Assembly (NCBI GenBank): GCA_030066085.1 | Contig: JASJCI010000033.1 | Coordinates: forward strand, 1 to 64,000 | DNA: 64,000 bases | Direction: 5' to 3' | From: Gammaproteobacteria bacterium | Lineage (GTDB): Bacteria; Pseudomonadota; Gammaproteobacteria; GCA-001735895 | Shown here: positions 1 through 7,642 of the stretch, piece by piece | Position numbering within the stretch: position 1 is the stretch's first letter | Layout: the number at the start of each line of letters is the position of its first letter | The notes under the pieces: generated by a model | The model's input: the letters and a program-made list of their open reading frames with translations, nothing else | The model's database searches: none | Told to the model about the DNA's origin: nothing | Made by a program: the position numbers and the translations under genes

Positions 1-1001
1 TTCAAGGATGATTCCCTCGGCCCACCCCACGCATAACGGGCGTTTTCCCAGTGTGTCCAGCCGAGATAGGTCAATGCCGTGGCGTAATTCGGATCCAGGC
101 TCACCGCTTTTTCGAGCAGTTGGCGAGCCTCGAAATTACTTTCCTTGACATGCCGCTCCATGAGGTCCTTGCCTCGCACCACGCACTCCCAGGCCTCGAT
201 ACTGTTCGTACCCGCTGCAAAAACCCTGGCTTGCTCCCCCTCGGTCAATGTCACTTGCAGGGCAGCCGTTACGTTCTTGGTAATATCGTCCTGTACGGCA
301 AAGATATCTTTTACGTCGCGATCATAGCGTTCGGCCCAGGAGTGATAACCAGTTGTTGCATCTACAAGTTGGGCGGTTACACGGACTCGATCGCCGGATT
401 TTCGGACACTTCCCTCCAGCACATAGCGGACGCCCTGTTCGCGGCTTACACGACCAACGTCGACTGCCTGACCCTTGTAGGTAAAGGTCGAATTTTTCGC
501 GATGACAAATAAATGGTTTATTTTGGAGAGCGCCGTGATGATGTCTTCGGTAATTCCATCACTGAAAAAATCCTGCTCCGGGTCGTTGCTCAAATTGGTG
601 AACGGCAGAACAGCAATCGAGGGCTCATCAGGTATCTTTAATGCCGGTCGAGTTGCCTGCGGTGCATGGGTTGATGCTACCTGGCCGGCCTCAATCTCCG
701 TAACAGCGGCAATAAACTGATATCCTCGACCGTGAACGGTCTTGATCACAGCTTGTGTCGAGCCACTGTCCTGAATCGCCTTGCGAGCGTCTTTCAATCT
801 TGCACCCAGGGCCGCATCGGTAACTACCTTCCCTTTCCATAAACTCTCCAAAAGTTCGTTCCGAGTGACAACCCTGTCCTTGTGCTCTAACAAAAAAACC
901 AGTAAATCAAATGCCAGGGGCTCGATGGAAACAGGTTTGTCACCCAGCTTGAGCTGGTATCGGTCGGTATCGAGGGTGAATTGATTGAACTTGTAAATCA
1001 C
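1..1001 (-). CDS. Winged-helix regulator with TolB-like and TPR regions (3' end cut off by the window edge)
   Basis: Reading the minus strand from a GTG at 1001 gives an open frame of about 333 codons that runs off the left edge without a stop. Residues 1-100 read as an OmpR/PhoB-type winged helix of the CadC/HilA class (starts VIYKFNQFTLDTDRYQL; ends in a TVHGRGYQFIA wing). After a short linker, residues about 130-235 read as a TolB/FlgO-like domain (PSIAVLPFTNLSNDPEQDFF, then GVRYVLEGSVRKSGDRVRVTAQL), and the final visible part (LDPNYATAYTxLGWTHW-like) is a TPR-type repeat. No membrane segment separates the domains, so it looks cytosolic, unlike CadC. Such proteins are often misnamed adenylate cyclases. 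Start is uncertain: no good ribosome site was seen. Target genes unknown. Confidence 0.8.
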   Translation of the reverse strand, partial: MIYKFNQFTLDTDRYQLKLGDKPVSIEPLAFDLLVFLLEHKDRVVTRNELLESLWKGKVVTDAALGARLKDARKAIQDSGSTQAVIKTVHGRGYQFIAAVTEIEAGQVASTHAPQATRPALKIPDEPSIAVLPFTNLSNDPEQDFFSDGITEDIITALSKINHLFVIAKNSTFTYKGQAVDVGRVSREQGVRYVLEGSVRKSGDRVRVTAQLVDATTGYHSWAERYDRDVKDIFAVQDDITKNVTAALQVTLTEGEQARVFAAGTNSIEAWECVVRGKDLMERHVKESNFEARQLLEKAVSLDPNYATALTYLGWTHWENARYAWGGPRESSL

Positions 1002-1274
1002 AAGAATGGTTGCAGCTGCCCCGTGCCAATCCCATGGTACCCTAAAAGATCCCTGATCGTTCGAAACTGGCCGAACTCTGAAGCCTTCCCCCGGGATACA
1101 AGCGTCCGTTACGGGAAAGCTGACGCACAAAAAAATTAGATTAGCGGCTCGGACCGACCCATTTAGGTCACTCAAATCTGGCGAAATAGCCGCAGCTGAT
1201 TATCTGTCTCTCTCTAAAAAGGATACCCGGAGATTCGAGGCGATCTTCTACTGCCGACCCTTTGCTTTCATAGT

Positions 1275-2171
1275 TTAATGAGCCTGTGTTCTATTGCATG
1301 AATTAAAACCAGCAGTAGATTCAGCCTGATCGATGACCCATTGCAAGAACGAATTAGCCAGATCGTATGTTTCATCCGCGAGTTTTATCGCGTATGTCCA
1401 CTCGGCTGGTACCGGCCGGTTATTGATGATCTTTAGACGTCCGTTCTCTATCGGTTCGGAAACAAAGGGCAGAAAACCCAGCGCAATACCCCGTCCATGA
1501 ACCGCTGCCTCTACGACAAGATTCGGATCATCCAGAACTTCTCCTTGTTCTGCAAATTCAGGATCACCCTTCGCCTTGCTTAACCATAGTCGCCAGGCAT
1601 TACGATCACGGTAATGAATCGGAACCCAGTTCTGCTCCCAAAATTTCTTCTTACAACCGAGGGCAGGAGATGCCACGGGAACGGTCTTAATATCGAATAA
1701 ACTTGCAAAATACGAATGTCGGTTTGACATCTTGTCCCATACGATTGCGACATCCGTATCTCGTGCAGGAGTCGTTCCCGTGGTATGAATTAAATCGATT
1801 CTCGATAGGGGGTTCGATTGCTCAAATTGTCCTATTCGTGACATTAGCCAGTTGGACGAAATATAGGGTCCAACAGATACTCTCAATACCTGCGTGGTGC
1901 TCAAGCGCTCGGATGCAACGTGAACCTCCCGCATGACGCTTCTTACGGTCGACGCAAATTCGCTTCCCTCTCTCGTTAATAAAACCTGGCGAGTGCCTCG
2001 TCTAAACAGTTTGTGACCAAGCGCTTGCTCAAGTGCTGCAATTCGATGACTTACCGCGGAAGGGGACACATTAAGCTCATTGGCGGCGTCTTGGAAGCTG
2101 CTGGTACGAGCAGCCGCATCGAAAAAACTCAATGCACCCAAAAACGAAGGATCTTTGATGCTGGCTCGCAT
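1275..2171 (-). CDS. LysR-family transcriptional regulator, GcvA-like
   Basis: A 298-residue protein of normal LysR length. Residues about 8-65 form the helix-turn-helix (SFLGALSFFDAAARTSSFQDAA, then VSPSAVSHRIAALEQ), and the rest is a periplasmic-binding-protein-like effector domain with the GcvA-type layout (LRVSVGPYISSNWLMSRI). It is divergent from the gamma-butyrobetaine-dioxygenase-like gene at 2280, with 108 bp of AT-rich sequence between. That is the usual arrangement for a LysR regulator and its target, so control of the 2280-4576 pair is a reasonable inference. The effector cannot be told. Lower G+C than genes further right. Confidence 0.88.
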   Translation of the reverse strand: MRASIKDPSFLGALSFFDAAARTSSFQDAANELNVSPSAVSHRIAALEQALGHKLFRRGTRQVLLTREGSEFASTVRSVMREVHVASERLSTTQVLRVSVGPYISSNWLMSRIGQFEQSNPLSRIDLIHTTGTTPARDTDVAIVWDKMSNRHSYFASLFDIKTVPVASPALGCKKKFWEQNWVPIHYRDRNAWRLWLSKAKGDPEFAEQGEVLDDPNLVVEAAVHGRGIALGFLPFVSEPIENGRLKIINNRPVPAEWTYAIKLADETYDLANSFLQWVIDQAESTAGFNSCNRTQAH

Positions 2172-2279
2172 TACGGGGTATGGCTATACATGAATAAAAC
2201 TCAATTATCACATCATAAATTACCATTTGTAAAATATGGGAGCAGGATTTGATAATGCGGTTATTAAGGAGGCCAATTG

Positions 2280-3482
2280 ATGGCAGATTTACCCAAAAGT
2301 TTTTGTATCGAATCGGTAAGCAAAAGTGATTCATGCCTGAGCGTCAGCTGGGCGGATGGTCACAGCAGCCGATTCCATCCAATCTGGCTTCGCCATCAAT
2401 GTAATTGCCCTCAATGCGGGACGCCAGTAAATGCCGTTCGTGGTATCCGCTTGCATCATCTTGAAGAGAGCCCAACATTTAGTATCGAAACCCAGCAGCA
2501 GGATCACATCATCCTTCACTGGACTGACGAACATCATCATTCCCGGTATGAGTCCAAATGGCTGCGCCAATATTGTTATGATGAACCAAGCCGGCAGCAA
2601 CGTCGTCATCAACCTTTGCTTTGGGATGCATCTATTATTGACCATCTGCCTACTATGGATTTGGTCGAATGTGAAAGTTCAGACGCGCAACGCCTGGAGA
2701 TGCTAAAAACGGTTCATGACTATGGCTTTTGCAAAGTCAGCAATGCACCCACAGACGCCAAGCAAGCAACGCGTCTAATCAACATTGTCGGTCAGCAGCG
2801 CCAGAGCCACTACGGAACCTATACCTTATCCAACAAAGAAGCCGTGGATAATGTTGGCGACATTTCAGATGCGCTAGATCCGCATGTTGATGAGACCTAC
2901 CGACTGTCAACGATTGGCATCACCGTTTTTCAAGTGTTAAGGCCTAGCCAGAAGGGTGGGGAGTCAACCCTGGTCGATGGATTTGAGGCAGCTCGCCAAC
3001 TGCGCGAGTTGTTTCCGGATGATTTTAATTTGCTCACCCGTGTGCCCATAACCGGCTGCCGTCGAGATCCGGCGCAAAACAGCGCAGGCAATGTCAAATG
3101 GTACGAATCCACTTTGCCAATTATCCGGGTCGACTTTGATGGCATAGTCACCGGCGTCAGATGTAACGAGCGGCAAATCATGCCTCTCGATTTGCCCTTT
3201 GATTTAATCGAACCCACCTACAGCGCGCTAAAGCGGTTTTACCAGATTCTCTATCAGCCAAATTTGCAAATAACACTGGCTTTGAAAGCCGGCGAGGGAT
3301 TGATTTTTGATAATCAACGTCTGCTTCACGGGCGCACGGCCTTTACCCCGGAAACTCCCGCTCGGTCCGTACTGACCAGTTCAGTCGATCTCGAAGAATT
3401 CCATTCAGCCTATCGTCTATTGCACGAACAAATACATGGAGAGCCCCTGCCATTTCGACTCAGGCAGGGAATGATGGCCTGA
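2280..3482 (+). CDS. Gamma-butyrobetaine dioxygenase-like 2-oxoglutarate/Fe(II) oxygenase
   Basis: 400 residues with the two-domain layout of gamma-butyrobetaine dioxygenase (BBOX). The N-terminal DUF971-type domain carries Cys41, Cys43 and Cys46 plus a downstream His-rich stretch, matching the zinc site of BBOX. The C-terminal TauD-type domain carries His202-x-Asp204 and distal His350 with Arg352 (HGRTAF), the Fe(II) and 2-oxoglutarate ligands. Known members hydroxylate gamma-butyrobetaine to L-carnitine; trimethyllysine dioxygenase has the same build, and the substrate is not proven here. The ATG at 2280 is preferred over the TTG at 2277 because AAGGAGG at 2266-2272 sits seven bases upstream. 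The stop overlaps the next start (TGATG). Confidence 0.82.
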   Translation: MADLPKSFCIESVSKSDSCLSVSWADGHSSRFHPIWLRHQCNCPQCGTPVNAVRGIRLHHLEESPTFSIETQQQDHIILHWTDEHHHSRYESKWLRQYCYDEPSRQQRRHQPLLWDASIIDHLPTMDLVECESSDAQRLEMLKTVHDYGFCKVSNAPTDAKQATRLINIVGQQRQSHYGTYTLSNKEAVDNVGDISDALDPHVDETYRLSTIGITVFQVLRPSQKGGESTLVDGFEAARQLRELFPDDFNLLTRVPITGCRRDPAQNSAGNVKWYESTLPIIRVDFDGIVTGVRCNERQIMPLDLPFDLIEPTYSALKRFYQILYQPNLQITLALKAGEGLIFDNQRLLHGRTAFTPETPARSVLTSSVDLEEFHSAYRLLHEQIHGEPLPFRLRQGMMA

Positions 3483-4576
3483 TGCAATCTTTTAAACTAC
3501 TGGCGCTAGGAGGCGACCACATAGGGCCTGAAGTCACCATGGCAGCGCTCGACGTATTTCAACATTTGACTACACGCGAGCAAATTCCTGTCGAGATCGA
3601 TGAGGACTTGCTCGGTGGCGCTTCCTGGGACGTTCATCAAACCTTTTGCACTGATGATGTAGCAGCGAAAGCAAAAGCGGCCGATGCAATCCTGGTGGGC
3701 GCCGTCGGGGGCCCGGAATGGGACGCTATCGAGATCGATGGCCCCATCACTGAAACCGATGGTTTAACCCGTCTACGCATTGAACTTGATGTTTACAATG
3801 CATTGCGACCAGCCAGGGCCTGGAAACCACTACTCAACAAAACACCGTACCGAGATAATGTTGTTACCGGCAGCAATATCCTGGTCGTACGGGAAAACAG
3901 CGGCGGAATATATTATGGCGAGCCGCGCGGCCGCGACACCGCCGCACAAGGGCAGCAAAGAGCCTACGAAATCAGCGAGTACCATACGTTCGAAATTGAG
4001 CGTATCGCTCGTTGCGCGCTGACCGCAGCCAGAGACCGAAAAAAGCAACTTGTTTCGCTGGATAAATCTAACGTTATGGAAACCGGAAAACTGTGGCGAG
4101 AAACGGTGGGTCGAATCGCGAGAGATGAGTTTCCGGATGTCACTGTACGCCATTTGCTCATGGACTTTGCACTGTACGAAATTGCCCGCAAGCCGACCGA
4201 GTTTGATGTCGTGCTGGCTGATAACCTGTTTGGAGATCTGGTCTCTGACCTGGTTGGGATTACTGCCGGATCACTGGGCATGCTACCCTCTGCCTGTTTA
4301 CCTGGCCCTGTAAAGTCCGGCGATAGAATAAGGGGCGGTATTTACGAACCGACCCATGGAAGCGCCCCTGACATTTCAGGGTTAGGCATTGCCAATCCGA
4401 TTGCCGCCATCCTATCGGTAGCCATGATTTTCGAGTATGCACTAGGCCGCAGCGGCCTCGCTAAAGAAATAGAAACAACAGTTGAACAGGTACTGGCTGA
4501 CGGCCTATTCACGGTTGATCTGGGTGGTAAGGCAACAACATCGGAAGTTACACAGGGAATCATAAAAAAGCTGTGA
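3482..4576 (+). CDS. Isocitrate/isopropylmalate dehydrogenase family protein (LeuB-like)
   Basis: 364 residues, the normal length for 3-isopropylmalate dehydrogenase. Family signatures are clear: GGDHIGPEV at the start, the substrate region LRIELDVYNALRPAR, the VRENSGGIYYGEPRG stretch, LDKSNVMETGKLWR, the metal-binding DNLFGDLVSDL, and the NAD loop GGIYEPTHGSAPDI. It oxidatively decarboxylates a 2-hydroxy acid such as 3-isopropylmalate, malate or tartrate. No leuA, leuC or leuD is nearby, and the ATG overlaps the upstream dioxygenase stop by one base, so a catabolic job with that enzyme is more likely than leucine synthesis. The real substrate cannot be inferred. Confidence 0.82.
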   Translation: MQSFKLLALGGDHIGPEVTMAALDVFQHLTTREQIPVEIDEDLLGGASWDVHQTFCTDDVAAKAKAADAILVGAVGGPEWDAIEIDGPITETDGLTRLRIELDVYNALRPARAWKPLLNKTPYRDNVVTGSNILVVRENSGGIYYGEPRGRDTAAQGQQRAYEISEYHTFEIERIARCALTAARDRKKQLVSLDKSNVMETGKLWRETVGRIARDEFPDVTVRHLLMDFALYEIARKPTEFDVVLADNLFGDLVSDLVGITAGSLGMLPSACLPGPVKSGDRIRGGIYEPTHGSAPDISGLGIANPIAAILSVAMIFEYALGRSGLAKEIETTVEQVLADGLFTVDLGGKATTSEVTQGIIKKL

Positions 4577-4852
4577 CCAGTACAGACAACTAAAATCTTC
4601 CTTGTACATGGGCATGGGGGCAATTCAAGCCATTGGCAAGGAGTTATCAACCAGTTGCCACCCACGCTTGATGTCATCACCTACGAGTTGCCCGGGCACG
4701 GGACAAGAGCCAAGGCGCTGCGCGATTTGATCTTTCGCTTTTCGCATCTGGTCGTCGAACTGGGTGATAGCGTCGCCGAATTCGGTATGAATCCGGTCAT
4801 CGTCAATCACGCGGGTTGCACTATCGTCGACGCCTTGGTGATTCCGCGTTAA
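4577..4852 (+). pseudogene. Truncated alpha/beta-hydrolase remnant
   Basis: Directly after the LeuB-like stop, in the same frame, 91 codons read like the first third of an alpha/beta-hydrolase: KIFLVHGHGGNSSHWQGVI (oxyanion HG region), then TYELPGHG, then NPVIVNHAGCTIV where the nucleophile elbow GHSxGG should be. The elbow has lost its serine and one residue of length, the frame stops at 4852, and no ATG, GTG or TTG precedes the HGHGG motif in frame. The end abuts the convergent methyltransferase gene, whose stop lies at 4849. It also marks the place where base composition changes. A short functional protein starting at TTG 4655 seems unlikely. Confidence 0.68.
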
Positions 4853-6369
4853 TACCAGGCATCGTCCATCGACGATTTTCTACGCGCGATGAAATCGAGC
4901 AATGCCTCGTCGATTGCCGGGTCGATCGGCGGTGGCTGATATTCCTTCAGCAGTCGGTTCCAGCGCTCGTAGGCGCGGCGTTGCATGTCGCGGCTGCCTT
5001 CGTCGGTCCACCGCTCGTAGGAGTTATTGTCGTTCAGCGCGGCGTCGAAATTGGCGGTTTGGTAGTGGCGCATGGTGTGCCCGACCCCGAGAAAGGTATT
5101 TCCGATTCCGGCTTCGGTGTAGGCATCTCGCGCCAGTTGCTCGTCACTCAAATCCAGACCCTGAATGACCCGCGCGAGCGCGCCGCATTGCTCGGCGTCG
5201 ATGACGAATTTTTCGTAACCGATGGTGAGGCCGCTTTCCAGCCAGCCGGCGGCCTGGAAGATGAAATTGGCGCCGGCCATGACCCCGCAATTCATCGCAT
5301 TGGTCGATTCCATCGTCGCCTGTGCGTCGGCCAGCTTGGAGGCGGTCAAATGCCCGCCGCAGCGAAACGGAATACCGGTGCGCCGGGCCAGTTGAGCGAT
5401 GGTCAGCGTGGCCAGCGTCGATTCGGGGCTGCCGAAAGTCGGCGCTCCCGATTTCAGATCCATGGTGGTCAGAAAACTGCCGTATACCACGGGCGCGCCG
5501 GGACACACCAGTTGCGTCAGCGCGATGCCAACCATGACCTCGGCATGCGCCTGGGCGATCAGCGCCGGCTGCGTCACCGGGCTCATCGCGCCGCCCATGA
5601 TGAACGGCGATATGACGTTGCCCTGATTGGCGGCGGCATAAGTCCGCAGCGCCGCGGTCATCGTGTAATCGTAAACCAGCGGCGAGTTGACATTGATGTT
5701 GCCCTGAATGACGAGGTGGTCGCGCATGAATGCCTCCCCGAACACGATTTTCGCCATCGCGATCGAATCCTCGGCGCGCTCGGGCGCGGTCACCGAGCCC
5801 ATGAACGGTTGATCGCCGAATCGCAGGTGCGCGTAAACCATATCGAGGTGGCGTTTGTTGACGGCCACGTCGGTCGGTTCGCAAACCGTACCGCTCTGGT
5901 GGTGCAGCCAGGGTGACATATGCGTCAACTTGACGAAGTTTTGAAAGTCTTCGACCGTGCCGTAGCGGCGGCCGCCGTCGAGATCGTAAACGAAGGGCGA
6001 CCCGTAGGCGGCGCCGAAGACGAGATGATCGCCGCCGAACTCGAGGTTTCGTTGGGGGTTGCGCGCGTGCATGGTATAGGAGCGGGGCGCCGTTTCGCAC
6101 AGGCTGCGCACATGCCCCCGGTCGAAACGCAAGCGTTCGCCGTCGACGCTGGCGCCCGCTTCGCGAAACAATTGCAGCGCCACCGGATCGTCGCGAATCT
6201 CGATCCCGATTTCGCTCAACAGCCACTCGGCCTGGTCTTCCAGGCGTTGCAGCCCTTCTTCGTCGAGTAACTCGTAGGGCCGAATACGCCGCGTCAGGTA
6301 GGGCGGCGCGGCGTATTCGACTCGAGCGCCGTCCCGATTACGCCGCGATCGTCGACGGCTGTTGGCCAT
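4849..6369 (-). CDS. Trimethylamine methyltransferase (MttB) superfamily protein, non-pyrrolysine
   Basis: 506 residues, the usual MttB-superfamily length, beginning with an ATG at 6369 only 14 bases after the upstream gene's stop. Typical stretches are EWLLSEIGIEI near the N terminus, FGAAYGSPFVYDLDGGRR, GNINVNSPLVYDYTM, SPFIMGGAMSPVTQPAL and PFRCGGHLTASKLADAQ. There is no in-frame amber codon, so this is the pyrrolysine-free branch that includes MtgB (glycine betaine), MtpB (proline betaine), MtcB (carnitine) and MtyB (gamma-butyrobetaine). Those move a methyl group from a quaternary amine to a corrinoid protein. No corrinoid protein gene is present in this window. Substrate unknown; a methylated ammonium compound is the best inference. 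Confidence 0.85.
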   Translation of the reverse strand: MANSRRRSRRNRDGARVEYAAPPYLTRRIRPYELLDEEGLQRLEDQAEWLLSEIGIEIRDDPVALQLFREAGASVDGERLRFDRGHVRSLCETAPRSYTMHARNPQRNLEFGGDHLVFGAAYGSPFVYDLDGGRRYGTVEDFQNFVKLTHMSPWLHHQSGTVCEPTDVAVNKRHLDMVYAHLRFGDQPFMGSVTAPERAEDSIAMAKIVFGEAFMRDHLVIQGNINVNSPLVYDYTMTAALRTYAAANQGNVISPFIMGGAMSPVTQPALIAQAHAEVMVGIALTQLVCPGAPVVYGSFLTTMDLKSGAPTFGSPESTLATLTIAQLARRTGIPFRCGGHLTASKLADAQATMESTNAMNCGVMAGANFIFQAAGWLESGLTIGYEKFVIDAEQCGALARVIQGLDLSDEQLARDAYTEAGIGNTFLGVGHTMRHYQTANFDAALNDNNSYERWTDEGSRDMQRRAYERWNRLLKEYQPPPIDPAIDEALLDFIARRKSSMDDAWY

Positions 6370-6383
6370 TGCGGGTAACGCGC

Positions 6384-7484
6384 TCAGGCGTGGGTCCTTG
6401 ATTTGTCGGGATCGAAGAAAGGAATCGGTTCCACCGTCGCGGTGCCGTTGAATTCGTCGCTCACGACTTGCAGGCGGGTGCCCGGAACGGCCGCTGCTTT
6501 GGTCAAATGAACCAGGGCCAGCGATTTGCCGAGCCGGTGCGAATAAGCCGGGCTGTTCAGGGTGCCGACCTCGGCGCCATCGATTTGTAGCGATTCGCCG
6601 CCAACCAGCATATCGTCGTGATCCACAGAGATGCCGGCGGCGACAAAGCGCTCGTTGCCGCGCGCCGCCATCGCGGCCGCCTTGCCGCGAAAGTCGCTGT
6701 CGGCGTGCACGGTAAAGCCGAGCCCAACCTCCCACGGAAAGTGCTCGTCGGTCATGTCGTAGCCGTAAAACAGCAATGCCGCCTCGATGCGCACCTTGTC
6801 GAGCGACGCGAAAGAGCAGGGCATGACGCCCATGGCCTCGCCGTGTCCGAGAATTTGATCCCACAGGTCGCAAACGCTCGCGGCGGGCGCGAATATTTCG
6901 TAACCGCGTTCGCCCGAATAACCGGTACGCGATATTCGACAGCCGTGACCGAACAGTTCGGTGGCCCGATGTTCGAAATATTTCAATTCGGACAGGTTCA
7001 TCGGCGTGTGCGCATCGAGCAGCTCGAGCGCCTTCGGACCCTGCAGGGAAATATTATGCAAGTCGTCGTCGAGCTCGATGTCGACGTCGAGGCCCTCGGC
7101 CGATTCCTGCAAGCGTTCCATACTGCCGCCCGAACCATGGCAATGCATCCACTCGTTGTCGCCGTTATTGGCGATGATCGCGTCGTCGCTGATCGTGCCC
7201 TGCTCGGTCAGGATAGCGCCATATGCGGAATTGCCGGGACCGATTCTCGTCATATCGCGTGTGATGACATGATCGACCACCCTGGCGGCGTCGGGACCAC
7301 GTACGAAAACCTTTTTCAGCGGCGACATGTCGAACATACCCGCAGCCTCGCGAATCGCATCGTGCTCGTCGTTGGGATCGGTGTTGTAGCTCCAGGCGGT
7401 ACCCATGCCGTTCCAGTCCTCTAGACCTGAACCCAGTTCGGTATGTCGCGACGCCAGCGCCGAAGCACGTGTCGATTCAGTCAT
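6384..7484 (-). CDS. GcvT-family aminomethyltransferase-like protein
   Basis: 366 residues, the length of glycine-cleavage T protein and of DmdA. The N-terminal folate-binding domain shows GMFDMSPLKKVFVRGPDAARVVD, then AILTEQGTISDDAII; the C-terminal barrel begins near GLGFTVHADSDFRGKAA. Family members transfer a one-carbon unit to tetrahydrofolate. The ATG at 7484 is chosen because GGGGAGGA lies a few bases upstream; longer readings have no such site. It is the first gene of a two-gene operon with the MttB-like gene. No gcvH or gcvP is nearby, so glycine cleavage is unlikely. A folate acceptor role for demethylation is inferred. Confidence 0.85.
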   Translation of the reverse strand: MTESTRASALASRHTELGSGLEDWNGMGTAWSYNTDPNDEHDAIREAAGMFDMSPLKKVFVRGPDAARVVDHVITRDMTRIGPGNSAYGAILTEQGTISDDAIIANNGDNEWMHCHGSGGSMERLQESAEGLDVDIELDDDLHNISLQGPKALELLDAHTPMNLSELKYFEHRATELFGHGCRISRTGYSGERGYEIFAPAASVCDLWDQILGHGEAMGVMPCSFASLDKVRIEAALLFYGYDMTDEHFPWEVGLGFTVHADSDFRGKAAAMAARGNERFVAAGISVDHDDMLVGGESLQIDGAEVGTLNSPAYSHRLGKSLALVHLTKAAAVPGTRLQVVSDEFNGTATVEPIPFFDPDKSRTHA

Positions 7485-7510
7485 GATATTTCCTCCCCCG
7501 TCTGAAATTC

Positions 7511-7527
7511 GATTAAATTTATTAAAC
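7511..7527. promoter_or_regulatory. Operator-like 17-bp site, copy 1
   Basis: GATTAAATTTATTAAAC, whose reverse complement matches the perfect palindrome at 7619-7635 in 14 of 17 positions. It lies 26 bases before the gcvT-like start codon, inside the promoter region shared with the divergent LysR gene. LysR-type proteins commonly bind two such sites. Confidence 0.6.
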
Positions 7528-7618
7528 AGATTTCCGATGCTGCGACGATGTGACTCGAGACAGATGCCTATTATTATTCTCGTGCAACGAATCGCAATGC
7601 AAAAGATTTGACCTCTGC

Positions 7619-7635
7619 GTTTAATTAAATTAAAC
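7619..7635. promoter_or_regulatory. Operator-like perfect 17-bp palindrome, copy 2
   Basis: GTTTAATTAAATTAAAC reads the same on both strands. It ends seven bases before the ATG of the LysR gene at 7643, so binding there could block its own transcription or translation. Together with copy 1 it brackets the divergent promoter region. Confidence 0.62.
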
Positions 7636-7642
7636 ACGTAGG

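Noticed and set aside
51..512. Plus-strand frame of 153 codons at the left edge
   Set aside because: It lies opposite a continuous minus-strand frame that has clear winged-helix and TolB-like motifs; the plus-strand translation resembles nothing.
3482..4576. Annotation as leuB for leucine synthesis
   Set aside because: No leuACD nearby and translational coupling to an oxygenase; only the family name is supported.
6370..6873. Extended N terminus for the MttB-like protein
   Set aside because: It would overlap most of the GcvT-like gene by 490 bases; ATG 6369 gives the normal family start and operon spacing.
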